Assembly (NCBI GenBank): GCA_045597645.1
Contig: JAZLKM010000002.1
Coordinates: 140,059 to 204,058 of the forward strand
DNA: 64,000 bases
From: JAKSSE01 sp045597645
GTDB lineage: Bacteria > Bacillota > Clostridia > Lachnospirales > Lachnospiraceae
Direction of reading: 5' to 3'
Made by a program: the position numbers and the translations under genes. Shown here in pieces: positions 42,663 through 52,422 of this stretch. The first letter of the stretch is position 1. Each line of letters begins with the position of its first letter. Below the pieces are notes generated by a model. It did no database searches, had not been told where the DNA came from, and worked only from the letters and a program-made list of their open reading frames with translations.

Positions 42663-43830
42663 TAGAGTCAAGGCTCAAATTAATCTGGATAATTTTCTGG
42701 ATAATGTTGCCTTGATGCATGAAGATATGCCAAATGTTCCGCTTATATGTGTGATTAAAGCTGACGGTTATGGGCACGGTGCCTATTATTTGGCGAAAGA
42801 ATTAGAGGATTTACCCTATGTGTGGGGATATGCAGTAGCCTGTGCTGATGAAGGTGTAAGGCTTAGAAAACAAGGAATAAAGAAAAATATACTCATTCTG
42901 GGATATACATTCGAGGATCAGTATGAAATTTTGTTAGATAATGATATTAGAGCTACTATTTTTACGGTAGAAGATGCTATAAAGCTTTCGAGGTTCGCAG
43001 AAAAGAAAAAAAGAACCTGTGCTATCCATATTAAGCTTGATACCGGAATGAATAGGATAGGTTTTAGATTAGATGAGGATTATGTTGATGCAATAAAAAA
43101 AATATATGAGCTTCCTTGCCTTTATATAGAGGGATGCTTTACGCATTTTTATAGAAGCGATGAAGCAGATAAAAGTATTGCCCAAATGCAATATGCAAAG
43201 TATACAAATGCTATCGATTGTATAAAGGCTGCAGGGGTAGATATTAAAATGTGTCACTGTTCGAATTCAGCTGCAATCATGGAGCTTAAAGAATATGATT
43301 TAGATGCAGCAAGAGCAGGAATATCGATATACGGACTTTGGCCGTCTGATGAGATGGACAGAGCTAAGAATGAGTTAAAGCCTGTTATGAGTATTATTTC
43401 GCATATAAGTCATATTAAAACTATTAATAAAGGCGAGACTATTGGATACGGCGGTACGTTTGAAGCAAATAAGGAAATGAGGATAGCTACAGTTCCAGTA
43501 GGGTATGCAGATGGATATGCTAGAACCTTAAGCAACAAGGCATGCGTGCTAATAAAAGGTAAAAGAGCTCCAATTGTTGGACGCATTTGTATGGATCAGT
43601 TTATGGTCGACGTGACAGATATCGATAATGTTGCCGTTACAGATGAAGTTGTTTTACTCGGTAAATCAGGGGATGAATCTATTTCCATGGAGGAGCTTGG
43701 AACTATAAGCGGTAGGTTTAATTATGAATTTGCTTGTGATATAAATCCCAGGGTGCCAAGAGAGTACATAAAAGGCGGGAAAATCATTGCACAAACCAGC
43801 AATTTGAACACTTGTCATTATTTTCCCTAA
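42649..43830 (+). CDS. alr: Alanine racemase
   Basis: 393 residues from ATG 42649, with GGGAG six bases upstream; the GTG directly before it is less likely. The PLP lysine is Lys37 in VIKADGYGHG. The second catalytic Tyr is in IGYGGTF. GYADGYARTLSN and GRICMDQFMVDVTD are family landmarks. It makes D-alanine for peptidoglycan. It is coupled to nnr, and the promoter of yebC lies in its last codons. Confidence 0.95.
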   Translation: MEKFNRVKAQINLDNFLDNVALMHEDMPNVPLICVIKADGYGHGAYYLAKELEDLPYVWGYAVACADEGVRLRKQGIKKNILILGYTFEDQYEILLDNDIRATIFTVEDAIKLSRFAEKKKRTCAIHIKLDTGMNRIGFRLDEDYVDAIKKIYELPCLYIEGCFTHFYRSDEADKSIAQMQYAKYTNAIDCIKAAGVDIKMCHCSNSAAIMELKEYDLDAARAGISIYGLWPSDEMDRAKNELKPVMSIISHISHIKTINKGETIGYGGTFEANKEMRIATVPVGYADGYARTLSNKACVLIKGKRAPIVGRICMDQFMVDVTDIDNVAVTDEVVLLGKSGDESISMEELGTISGRFNYEFACDINPRVPREYIKGGKIIAQTSNLNTCHYFP

Positions 43831-43840
43831 ATGATAAAAT
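43812..43840 (+). promoter_or_regulatory. Promoter for the yebC-to-mutS operon
   Basis: TTGTCA (43812-43817, 5 of 6), 17 bases, TAAAAT (43835-43840) with TGA before it as an extended -10. It overlaps the end of alr. No later terminator is seen until the window end, so it may serve an ~20-kb run, helped by internal promoters not detected here. Confidence 0.75.
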
Positions 43841-43905
43841 GTAGAACAATATGTTGTGGTACTTTGCCTTAATCACCGCAAAATACTCGAAAAGGAGATT
43901 TATTT

Positions 43906-44634
43906 ATGTCAGGACATTCAAAATTTGCAAACATTAAACACAAGAAGGAAAAGAACGATGCTGCAAAAGGTAAAATTTTCACGATAATTGGACGTGAAAT
44001 AGCAGTAGCTGTAAAAGAAGGTGGACCAGACCCTAATAATAACAGCAAACTTAAGGACGTTATTGCAAAAGCTAAAGCGAATAATGTTCCAAATGATACT
44101 ATCGAAAGAGGTATCAAGAAAGCTGCTGGTGGCGGAGATAACGTTAACTATGAGTCTGTAACTTATGAAGGTTACGGTCCGAAAGGAACCGCAATTATTG
44201 TTGATGCACTTACAGACAACAAAAACCGTACTGCTGCGAATGTAAGAAATGCTTTTACTAAGGGACATGGTAGCGTAGGCACTCAGGGCTGTGTATCATA
44301 CATGTTTGATACAAAAGGACAGATTATCATTGACCGCGAAGAATGTGATATGGATCCGGATGAGCTTATGATGATAGCTTTAGATGCAGGAGCGGAGGAC
44401 TTTTCCGAAGAGGAAGACAGTTTCGAGATTATTACTGATCCAGACAGTTTTCATGCTGTTAGAGATGCGCTTGAAGCACAGAATATTCCTATGGTAGAGG
44501 CAGAGGTTACCAGACTCCCTCAAAACTACGTTACACTTAGTGACGAGGAGGATATTAAGTGCATGCAGAGAATCCTTGATTTTCTTGATGAGGATGATGA
44601 CGTACAGACTGTATATCACAATTGGGATGAGTAA
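43906..44634 (+). CDS. yebC: YebC/PmpR-family protein
   Basis: 242 residues, ATG after AAAAGGAGA. It opens with SGHSKFANIKHKKEKNDAAK and has ITVAVKEGGPDPNNNSKL-like and NVPNDTIERGIKKAAGG blocks, the family hallmark. Members were described as transcription regulators; more recent work links YebC to translation of proline-rich stretches. Length is standard. It is first in the downstream operon. Confidence 0.95.
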   Translation: MSGHSKFANIKHKKEKNDAAKGKIFTIIGREIAVAVKEGGPDPNNNSKLKDVIAKAKANNVPNDTIERGIKKAAGGGDNVNYESVTYEGYGPKGTAIIVDALTDNKNRTAANVRNAFTKGHGSVGTQGCVSYMFDTKGQIIIDREECDMDPDELMMIALDAGAEDFSEEEDSFEIITDPDSFHAVRDALEAQNIPMVEAEVTRLPQNYVTLSDEEDIKCMQRILDFLDEDDDVQTVYHNWDE

Positions 44635-44656
44635 TTCGTAAAAGGGGGAAATTACT

Positions 44657-46114
44657 ATGAAGAAGGTCCTATTTGCAACTAGCGAGTGTGTTCCATTTAT
44701 AAAAACTGGTGGACTTGCTGATGTATGTGGTGCGTTGCCGAAGGAGTTTAATAAAGAATACTGGGATGTAAGAGTTGTACTTCCAGATTATTCATGCATA
44801 CCATGGAGCTTTAGAGAACACTTCGAGTATGTTACACATTTTTACCTTACTGCCGGACCTGCTACAGGTAGCAAGTATGTGGGTGTTAAACAGTATGTGT
44901 ATCAGGGAGTTACCTTCTATTTCATAGACAATCAGGACTACTTTAATACCAGCACTCCATATGGAGATATGAAATTTGATATTGAAAAGTACTGTTTTTT
45001 TGATAAGGCGGTTCTTTCAATGCTGCCAGTAATTGGATTTAGACCTGACATTATTCATTGCCATGATTGGCAGACAGGTCTCATTCCTGTATATCTTAAA
45101 AACGAATTTCAGGGAGATTTGTTCTTCCATGGAATAAAGACAATAATGACTATTCATAATCTCAAATTCCAGGGACTTTGGAGCGAAGAGTACATTATGG
45201 ATGTGTCAGGTCTTACTAAGGACTTATTTACTCCTGACAAGTTGGAGTTCAATAAGGATGCTGCAATGCTTAAAGGTGGTCTTGTATATGCAGACTACAT
45301 CACAACAGTAAGCGATACATATGCTCTTGAGATTCAGACCCCGCATTATGGAGAGGGACTAGATGGCCTCTTATCTGCTAGGCATATGGATATGCAGGGA
45401 ATTGTTAATGGAATAGATTACGAGTCATATAATCCTGAAACTGATGATAAGATTGTAGCTCATTATAATCTGGATACTTTTAGAAAAAACAAAGTAAAAA
45501 ACAAACTGGCTCTTCAGGAGGAACTAGGGCTTACTGTAGATAAGCATAAATATATGATAGGCCTTGTATCCAGACTGACTGATCAGAAGGGGCTAGACCT
45601 TATACAGTATTGCTTTGATAGAATTGCTGATGAATTTACTCAGTTCGTTGTTATTGGAACAGGTGATCCTCAGTATGAAAATATGTTCCGCCACTATGCA
45701 TGGAAGTATCCGGACAGGGTATCTGCTAATATTTGCTATAGTGATGAGCTCGCAAGAAAGCTTTATGCTGCAGCAGATGCTTTCCTTATGCCATCAGCAT
45801 TCGAGCCATGTGGTTTGACTCAGCTTATTTCATACAGGTATGGTACAGTTCCGATTGTAAGAGAGACAGGTGGGTTAAAGGATACAGTAAGTGCATACAA
45901 TGAGTATACAAACGAGGGAACAGGCTTCTCATTTGCCAACTACAATGGAGAGGAGATGCTAGATACAATTAATTACTCAAAGCACATTTTCTTTGATAAA
46001 AAGCGACAGTGGAACCAGATAGTAGACCGAGGAATGGCTTTAGACTATTCTTGGACAGCTTCTCAGAATAAATATGAGAACCTTTATAATTTCCTTCTAG
46101 GGGAGTTTATGTAA
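44657..46114 (+). CDS. glgA: Glycogen synthase (ADP-glucose, GT5)
   Basis: 485 residues, ATG after AAAGGGGG. The ADP-glucose-binding KTGGLADV motif (residues ~18-25) is in FIKTGGLADVCGALPKEF. HDWQTGLIPVYL and the C-terminal GT-B part (GLVSRLTDQKGLDLI, AFEPCGLTQLISYRYGTVPI, RETGGLKDTV) are typical. It extends alpha-1,4-glucan for glycogen storage. No other glg genes are adjacent, so this is a lone glgA in a housekeeping operon. Confidence 0.95.
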   Translation: MKKVLFATSECVPFIKTGGLADVCGALPKEFNKEYWDVRVVLPDYSCIPWSFREHFEYVTHFYLTAGPATGSKYVGVKQYVYQGVTFYFIDNQDYFNTSTPYGDMKFDIEKYCFFDKAVLSMLPVIGFRPDIIHCHDWQTGLIPVYLKNEFQGDLFFHGIKTIMTIHNLKFQGLWSEEYIMDVSGLTKDLFTPDKLEFNKDAAMLKGGLVYADYITTVSDTYALEIQTPHYGEGLDGLLSARHMDMQGIVNGIDYESYNPETDDKIVAHYNLDTFRKNKVKNKLALQEELGLTVDKHKYMIGLVSRLTDQKGLDLIQYCFDRIADEFTQFVVIGTGDPQYENMFRHYAWKYPDRVSANICYSDELARKLYAAADAFLMPSAFEPCGLTQLISYRYGTVPIVRETGGLKDTVSAYNEYTNEGTGFSFANYNGEEMLDTINYSKHIFFDKKRQWNQIVDRGMALDYSWTASQNKYENLYNFLLGEFM

Positions 46115-46135
46115 TCGCCATGGAGCGGAGGCAAC

Positions 46136-47008
46136 ATGAGTTTTATTGAGTCGATTTTAATGGGCTTGATACAGGGACTTACAGAGTTTTTGCCTGTATC
46201 AAGTTCAGGACATCTGGCAATATTCAAGGGTATATTTGGTATAGAGACAGAAACAGGAATTCTTTTTGATGTACTTTTACATTTGGCGACGCTTATAGCG
46301 GTATGTCTTGTATATTACAAGGATTTAGGCCTTATGATAAAAGAATTATTCCTTATGATAGGAGATTGCTTCAAGAATCTATCTATAGCGCTTGGAAAGT
46401 CAAAAAAGAAAAAATATGTAACAATAATATCAAATAGTTATAGAAAATTTGATTTGTTGATTATTGTTACAACAATTTCAACCGGAATTTTAGGTGTTTT
46501 ACTTAAAGATATTGTTGAGAAAGCTTCAGCGACACTATTTTTTCCTGGAATTTTTCTTATTATCACAGCTGCTCTTTTGCTAATAAGTGATAATATGCCG
46601 GAAAATTATGGTACTCCCAAAACTACGAGCTTTGGTCAGGCTGCTTTAATTGGTGTAGCTCAAGGAATCGCTACAATGCCGGGATTATCGAGATCGGGAA
46701 CATCTATTATTGCATGCCTTTTGTGCAAATGTAACAGACAATATGCTGTGAAATATGCATTTATAATGTCTATTCCAGCTATACTTGGGGCGCTAGTACT
46801 TGAACTGACAGATGTTGACTTATCGATTATTGGTACTTCTGACTTATTAAACTACGGCGCTGGCATGTTAGTTGCAGGAATAGTTGGTTTTATCTGCATA
46901 AAGGCTATGCTTGTTATAGTTAAGAAAAAGAAATTTACATACTTTGCGTTTTACTGCATGTTTATAGGCTGCCTGTCTCTGGGCGCATATGTTGCAAGCG
47001 TGATTTAA
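46136..47008 (+). CDS. uppP: Undecaprenyl-diphosphatase
   Basis: 290 residues with about eight membrane helices. The two active-site signatures are GLTEFLPVSSSGHLAIF and MPGLSRSGTSIIACLL. It dephosphorylates undecaprenyl pyrophosphate to recycle the wall lipid carrier. ATG 46136 follows GCGGAGGCAAC. It lies 21 bases after glgA and 11 before ftsK. Confidence 0.95.
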   Translation: MSFIESILMGLIQGLTEFLPVSSSGHLAIFKGIFGIETETGILFDVLLHLATLIAVCLVYYKDLGLMIKELFLMIGDCFKNLSIALGKSKKKKYVTIISNSYRKFDLLIIVTTISTGILGVLLKDIVEKASATLFFPGIFLIITAALLLISDNMPENYGTPKTTSFGQAALIGVAQGIATMPGLSRSGTSIIACLLCKCNRQYAVKYAFIMSIPAILGALVLELTDVDLSIIGTSDLLNYGAGMLVAGIVGFICIKAMLVIVKKKKFTYFAFYCMFIGCLSLGAYVASVI

Positions 47009-47019
47009 CCGGAGGAATT

Positions 47020-49875
47020 ATGGCGCAGACCAAGAAGACTACAAATAAATCGAAAAGCGGTAGAAATACTACTCGCATTACAAAAGCACAAAGGGAACAG
47101 GAACGTGCAAGGGACAGACTTATTGGCTTTATAGTCATTACTGCTGTCTCTGTTTTGCTTTTTTTGTCTAATTTTGGATGGATTGGAAAGGTTGGAGATT
47201 TTCTAAGCCAAGTTCAGTTTGGATTATTTGGCATAATGGCATATATTGTTCCGATTTTAATTGCGGTAGGAAGTTTTTTTATACTGACTAAGCCGTCGAG
47301 TAAGGAAAAAACAATATTAACTACAGGAATCACAGTTTTATTTTTACTGATTGGCGCTTTAATTTTTATGATTTCTTGTGGTCCCGAAGAGTATAACTTT
47401 AAGGAAGCCTTCATGCTTGGTTTTGAAGAAAAACGTGCAGGAGGTCTTTTCAGTAATCTAATTGCTAGCAAGTTCAGTGTATGGTTTGGAGCTGTTGGTA
47501 CCTGGATTATAATTATAGTATTGCTGTTGATTTCAGTTATTGTAATGATGGGAAACACAGCAGTTGATTTCTTCAGGGATGCAAAAGAGCGCATGAATGA
47601 GTGGAACGAGGACATGCGTGAGCGCAAGGCTGAACAAAGAGAGCTAGACCTTGAGCTAGAGCAAGAGGAGCAGGAGCGTCGACTTGAGCTGGAGGCTAGG
47701 AGAGCTGCTGAAAAACAGGCACAAAAAGATGAAGATCAAAAAGAACCTAAGAAACTTCGATCTGAAATGAAAGTGAGTGGTGTGGACCTTGGCGCGACAA
47801 AGCTTGAAAAAGGCATTTCCGGAGACAGGGTAACAGAAATCTCTGCAGATGATTTGCTTTCACGAGATGCCAAAGTTCATTTCCCGGATAAGGAAGACTG
47901 TGTTCCTGTAATTGCAGAGCCTGAGGAAGAACGTGTACTTGACGTAAGAGAATTTATGTCTTCGCAGAGATCAGATTTTGTTTCGGATTATTCATCGCAA
48001 GGTGATAATTATGATGAAATAAATAGAGTCATTAAGTTCCCAACTGTTTCTGCGGTGAATGATATTCCGGCGACTCCGCTAACTCCGGTTAGTCCTTTTA
48101 GATCAGAGCCGCTTCCTTCTATGACGGAGGAGGAACTTGCAGCAGACTTAGAGCAGGATATTGTTAATTTCTTTAATCAGGATAGTCAAGAACAAAATGA
48201 TAGATTAGCTGATGATTCAGATATATTTACGGCAGATAATGATTTTGCTACTAACGCTATAGAAGATTATAGTGCTGCAGAAGCTTCAACTTCTGATAGT
48301 GATAACTCTAACACTACGATTACAGCGAAGGCGGCTCCGTCAATCAATGTAACACCGGCTAAGAAGGAAAAGCCTTACAAGAAGCCTCCAATTAGTTTAC
48401 TTAATGGTCCTAGTGGCAATCAAAAAGGAGACAGCAAATCTACTCTTGAAGAAACTGCCACAAAGCTACAGCAGACTTTATATAATTTTGGCGTAGATGC
48501 AACTGTTACTGATTATAGCTGTGGACCTTCTGTCACTCGATTTGAAATACAGCCGGCAATGGGCGTAAAAGTAAGTCGTATCTTAAACCTTGCAGATGAT
48601 ATCAAGCTTAATTTAGCAGCAACGGATGTTAGAATTGAAGCTCCTATACCAGGAAAGTCAGCTGTTGGTATTGAGGTGCCAAATAAAGAAAGTGTAATGG
48701 TAAACTTTAGACAGCTTATCGAGTCTGATGCATTCAAGAATTCCAGCAGTAATATTGCATTTGCTGCTGGACGTGACATCGCAGGAGGCATAATTGTTTC
48801 TGATATACAGAAAATGCCGCATGTGCTTATTGCAGGTGCTACTGGCTCAGGTAAATCTGTATGTATAAACACTATAATCATGAGTATTCTTTACAGCGCT
48901 GATCCCAGCGACGTTAAGCTTATGATGATTGATCCTAAGGTTGTTGAGCTGTCAGTATATAATGGCATTCCACATCTAATGCTACCAGTAGTAACTGAGC
49001 CTAAGGAGGCTGCCGCAGTACTTAGAACTGCTGTGGCTGAAATGACTAGAAGATACAATCTTTTTGCAGAGTATGGTGTTAGGGATATTAAAGCATATAA
49101 TGCAAAAATGGCTGAATTACGTGATTTACCACAAGACGAGAATAATCCGGCCGATTTGTCAAAGCTGCCGCTCATTGTGGTTATAGTTGATGAGCTTGCC
49201 GATCTTATGATGGTAGCTTCGAAGGACGTTGAAGAGAGCATTTGTAGACTTGCGCAGCTGGCACGAGCTGCCGGGATTCATTTGGTAATAGCAACACAAA
49301 GACCATCGGTTAACGTTATTACAGGTCTTATTAAAGCAAATATGCCTAGTAGAATTGCATTTGCAGTATCATCAGGAGTTGATAGTCGTACTATCCTGGA
49401 TATGGTTGGTGCTGAAAAGCTTTTAGGAAAGGGCGATATGCTTTACTTCCCTCAGGGAATGAGTAAGCCACTTCGAGTGCAGGGAGCATTTGTAAGTGAT
49501 GAAGAAGTAAGAAAGGTTGTAGAGTTCTTAAAGAAAGAGAATGGTGAAGTTTCTTACGACGAAAAGGTACTTGCATCTGTTGAGTCACAGAAGAAAACAG
49601 AGGCGACAAGCATCGATGGAAATGGTAGAGGTGAACTGGATGTAACATCTGATGGTCGTGACCCATTTTTTAGAGAGGCTGGGGTTCTTATAATCGAAAA
49701 AGAACGAGGATCAATAGGATTTTTACAGCGGAATTTCAAAATAGGGTTCAACCGTGCCGCTAGAATTATGGACCAATTAGAGGAGTTTGGAGTCGTTGGT
49801 CCGGAGGAAGGAACTAAGCCAAGACGTATTCTTATGAGCGTGGAAGATTTTGAAGCACTTTTAGATGAACAATAG
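47020..49875 (+). CDS. ftsK: DNA translocase FtsK/SpoIIIE
   Basis: 951 residues, ATG after CCGGAGGAA. Four membrane helices lie in residues ~28-170. A long, charged and Ser/Asp-rich linker (about 190-455) follows, including a coiled coil rich in Glu/Arg. The RecA-like motor has Walker A GATGSGKS (606-613) and Walker B LIVVIVDELADLMM. The C-terminal gamma winged-helix domain ends the protein (GSIGFLQRNFKIGFNRAARI). It pumps DNA at division; the gamma domain reads orientation sequences (KOPS/SRS). The linker is long for a Firmicutes SpoIIIE, which is often nearer 750-800 residues. Confidence 0.95.
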   Translation: MAQTKKTTNKSKSGRNTTRITKAQREQERARDRLIGFIVITAVSVLLFLSNFGWIGKVGDFLSQVQFGLFGIMAYIVPILIAVGSFFILTKPSSKEKTILTTGITVLFLLIGALIFMISCGPEEYNFKEAFMLGFEEKRAGGLFSNLIASKFSVWFGAVGTWIIIIVLLLISVIVMMGNTAVDFFRDAKERMNEWNEDMRERKAEQRELDLELEQEEQERRLELEARRAAEKQAQKDEDQKEPKKLRSEMKVSGVDLGATKLEKGISGDRVTEISADDLLSRDAKVHFPDKEDCVPVIAEPEEERVLDVREFMSSQRSDFVSDYSSQGDNYDEINRVIKFPTVSAVNDIPATPLTPVSPFRSEPLPSMTEEELAADLEQDIVNFFNQDSQEQNDRLADDSDIFTADNDFATNAIEDYSAAEASTSDSDNSNTTITAKAAPSINVTPAKKEKPYKKPPISLLNGPSGNQKGDSKSTLEETATKLQQTLYNFGVDATVTDYSCGPSVTRFEIQPAMGVKVSRILNLADDIKLNLAATDVRIEAPIPGKSAVGIEVPNKESVMVNFRQLIESDAFKNSSSNIAFAAGRDIAGGIIVSDIQKMPHVLIAGATGSGKSVCINTIIMSILYSADPSDVKLMMIDPKVVELSVYNGIPHLMLPVVTEPKEAAAVLRTAVAEMTRRYNLFAEYGVRDIKAYNAKMAELRDLPQDENNPADLSKLPLIVVIVDELADLMMVASKDVEESICRLAQLARAAGIHLVIATQRPSVNVITGLIKANMPSRIAFAVSSGVDSRTILDMVGAEKLLGKGDMLYFPQGMSKPLRVQGAFVSDEEVRKVVEFLKKENGEVSYDEKVLASVESQKKTEATSIDGNGRGELDVTSDGRDPFFREAGVLIIEKERGSIGFLQRNFKIGFNRAARIMDQLEEFGVVGPEEGTKPRRILMSVEDFEALLDEQ

Positions 49876-49884
49876 AGGGAAAAA

Positions 49885-51555
49885 ATGAAAACAGACATTG
49901 AAATTGCACAGGAAGCAACACTGATTCCAATTAATGAGGTAGCTAAGTCATTAGGCATTACTGATGATGATCTTGAACTGTATGGTAAGCATAAAGCAAA
50001 AGTAACTGAGGAATATATTGCTTCGATTCAAAAAAATAAGGACGGAAAGCTGATTTTGGTAACAGCTATCAATCCTACTCCTGCAGGAGAAGGCAAAACT
50101 ACAACAAGTATTGGCCTTGCGCAAGCTTTTGGAAAATTAAATAAAAAGGCAGTCTTAGCTCTTCGTGAGCCATCATTAGGACCTTGCTTTGGAGTAAAAG
50201 GTGGAGCCGCTGGTGGTGGCTACGCACAGGTTGTTCCAATGGAAGATTTAAATCTCCATTTTACCGGTGATTTTCATGCAATCACATCTGCGAACAATTT
50301 ACTAGCAGCTTTGCTTGACAATCATATTCAGCAAGGAAATGCTCTCGGCATTGATCCAAGGCAGATTACTTGGAAGCGTTGTGAAGACATGAACGATAGA
50401 GTACTTCGCAATATTGTTGTAGGTATGGGAGCAAAAGGTGATGGAATGGTTCGTGAGGATCATTTTGTTATAACTGTAGCTTCTGAGATAATGGCAGTTC
50501 TGTGCTTAGCAGATGATATGGCAGATCTTAAACGTAGATTGTCGCAGATTATTGTAGGCTATAGCTTCGACAATCAGCCGGTTACTGCGGGGCAGCTTGG
50601 AGCTACAGGTGCAATGGCGGCATTACTTAAAGATGCCATTAAGCCCAATATTATACAGACATTGGAGCACACGCCAGCATTTGTGCATGGTGGTCCGTTT
50701 GCAAATATTGCACATGGTTGTAATTCCGTTAGAGCTACTAAGCTTGGGCTCAAGACTGCAGATTATGTCATCACAGAAGCTGGATTTGGCGCCGATTTAG
50801 GTGCTGAGAAGTTTTTTGATATCAAGTGTCGCAAAGCGGGGCTTAAGCCAGATGCTGTTGTGCTTGTTGCAACTATTAGAGCTTTAAAATATAACGGAGG
50901 AGTTCCTAAGGCTGAACTTGGACCGGAAAACCTTGCTGCGCTTGAAAAGGGAATTGTGAATCTTGAAAAGCATATTGAGAATCTTCAGAAGTATGGGGTA
51001 CCGGTTGTTGTTACTCTTAATTCTTTCATTACAGATTCAGATGCAGAGACCGAATTTGTAAAAGATTTCTGTGAAAAGAGAGGATGCGAATTTGCTCTTT
51101 CTAAAGTATGGGAACTTGGCGGTGAAGGTGGCATAGAATTAGCAAATAAAGTTCTTAAGACGCTTGAAGAAAAAGAGAGTAATTTTGCTCCACTTTATGC
51201 TGATGAGCTTTCGCTAAAAGAGAAGATTGAGTGTGTTGCAAAAGAAATTTATGGTGCAGCTGCTGTGACGTATAGCCCTGCTGCAGCTAGAAATCTTCAA
51301 AAAATTACAGACCTTGGAATGGGCCATTTTCCTGTATGTATGGCAAAAACACAGTACTCGCTTTCAGACGATCCAAAGCTTTTGGGTAGGCCTACAGACT
51401 TTACTATTAATATTAGAGATGTTTACGCATCAGCTGGAGCGGAATTTGTCGTTGCATTAACAGGTGACATTATGACAATGCCTGGACTTCCTAAGGAACC
51501 AGCTGCCCTTAAGATCGATGTTGATGAAAATGGAAAAATAACAGGATTATTCTAA
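49885..51555 (+). CDS. fhs: Formate--tetrahydrofolate ligase
   Basis: 556 residues. The P-loop-like ATP site is NPTPAGEGKTTTSIGLAQA (near 66-80), and ALREPSLGPCFGVKGGAAGGG is the family signature. The C-terminal GDIMTMPGLPKEPAA is conserved. It makes 10-formyl-THF from formate, ATP and THF. It is followed by folD after 18 bases, so the two supply one-carbon units; no other Wood-Ljungdahl genes are in the window. Confidence 0.97.
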   Translation: MKTDIEIAQEATLIPINEVAKSLGITDDDLELYGKHKAKVTEEYIASIQKNKDGKLILVTAINPTPAGEGKTTTSIGLAQAFGKLNKKAVLALREPSLGPCFGVKGGAAGGGYAQVVPMEDLNLHFTGDFHAITSANNLLAALLDNHIQQGNALGIDPRQITWKRCEDMNDRVLRNIVVGMGAKGDGMVREDHFVITVASEIMAVLCLADDMADLKRRLSQIIVGYSFDNQPVTAGQLGATGAMAALLKDAIKPNIIQTLEHTPAFVHGGPFANIAHGCNSVRATKLGLKTADYVITEAGFGADLGAEKFFDIKCRKAGLKPDAVVLVATIRALKYNGGVPKAELGPENLAALEKGIVNLEKHIENLQKYGVPVVVTLNSFITDSDAETEFVKDFCEKRGCEFALSKVWELGGEGGIELANKVLKTLEEKESNFAPLYADELSLKEKIECVAKEIYGAAAVTYSPAAARNLQKITDLGMGHFPVCMAKTQYSLSDDPKLLGRPTDFTINIRDVYASAGAEFVVALTGDIMTMPGLPKEPAALKIDVDENGKITGLF

Positions 51556-51573
51556 TTTTGAAAGAGGCTATTT

Positions 51574-52419
51574 ATGAGTCAGATAATTGATGGAAAAGCT
51601 ATATCAGGTGCTATTAAGGACGAGGCAAAAGAAAAAGTTACACAACTGGTATCAAAAGGTATCACTCCTTGCCTTGCTGTTATTCAGGTAGGAGATGATC
51701 CGGCATCAAGCGTATATGTCCGCAATAAGAAAAAAGCTTGTGAATACATCGGTGCCAAATCTTTGTCGTATGAATTGCCTGAGAATGTAACGATGAGTGA
51801 GTTAATGGAAATCATCGAAAAACTCAATGCTGACGACAGCGTGCATGGTATTTTAGTACAGTTACCTATTCCTGAGCATCTAGATGAAGATGCTGTTATT
51901 AAAGCTATTTCACCTGACAAAGACGTAGACGGATTCCATCCAGAGAACGTTGGTAGGCTTTCGATAGGACAGCCCGGGTTTGTATCCTGCACACCAGCAG
52001 GTGTAATTGAATTATTAAAAAGAAGTGGTGTTGAGATTAGCGGAAGTAACGCAGTTGTAATTGGCAGAAGTAATATAGTCGGAAAACCGATGGCTCAATT
52101 ATTATTACGTGAAAATGCAACTGTAACGATTACCCATTCCAAGACAAAAAACATTAAAGAAATCACAAAACAGGCAGACATCCTGGTTGTTGCAATAGGT
52201 AAGCCAATGATGATTGATGATTCCTATGTTAAGGATGGAGCTGTAGTTATAGATGTAGGCATTCATCGCAAGGAAGATGGTAAACTTTGCGGAGATGTAG
52301 AATACGATTCAGTTGAAAAGATTGCATCAAAAATCACTCCGGTACCAGGCGGAGTAGGTCCTATGACTATTGCAATGCTTATGAGTAACCTTGTTCAGAG
52401 TGCATCAAATAGACTTTAA
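51574..52419 (+). CDS. folD: Methylene-THF dehydrogenase / cyclohydrolase
   Basis: 281 residues, ATG after GAAAGAGG. The catalytic Lys/Tyr region is SVYVRNKKKACEYIG, the folate-binding block HGILVQLPIPEHLDE. VVIGRSNIVGKPMAQLL is the nucleotide motif and TPVPGGVGPMTIAML the C-terminal signature. It interconverts methylene-, methenyl- and formyl-THF. It is paired with fhs and three bases before a zinc-ribbon gene. Confidence 0.96.
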   Translation: MSQIIDGKAISGAIKDEAKEKVTQLVSKGITPCLAVIQVGDDPASSVYVRNKKKACEYIGAKSLSYELPENVTMSELMEIIEKLNADDSVHGILVQLPIPEHLDEDAVIKAISPDKDVDGFHPENVGRLSIGQPGFVSCTPAGVIELLKRSGVEISGSNAVVIGRSNIVGKPMAQLLLRENATVTITHSKTKNIKEITKQADILVVAIGKPMMIDDSYVKDGAVVIDVGIHRKEDGKLCGDVEYDSVEKIASKITPVPGGVGPMTIAMLMSNLVQSASNRL

Positions 52420-52422
52420 TTT

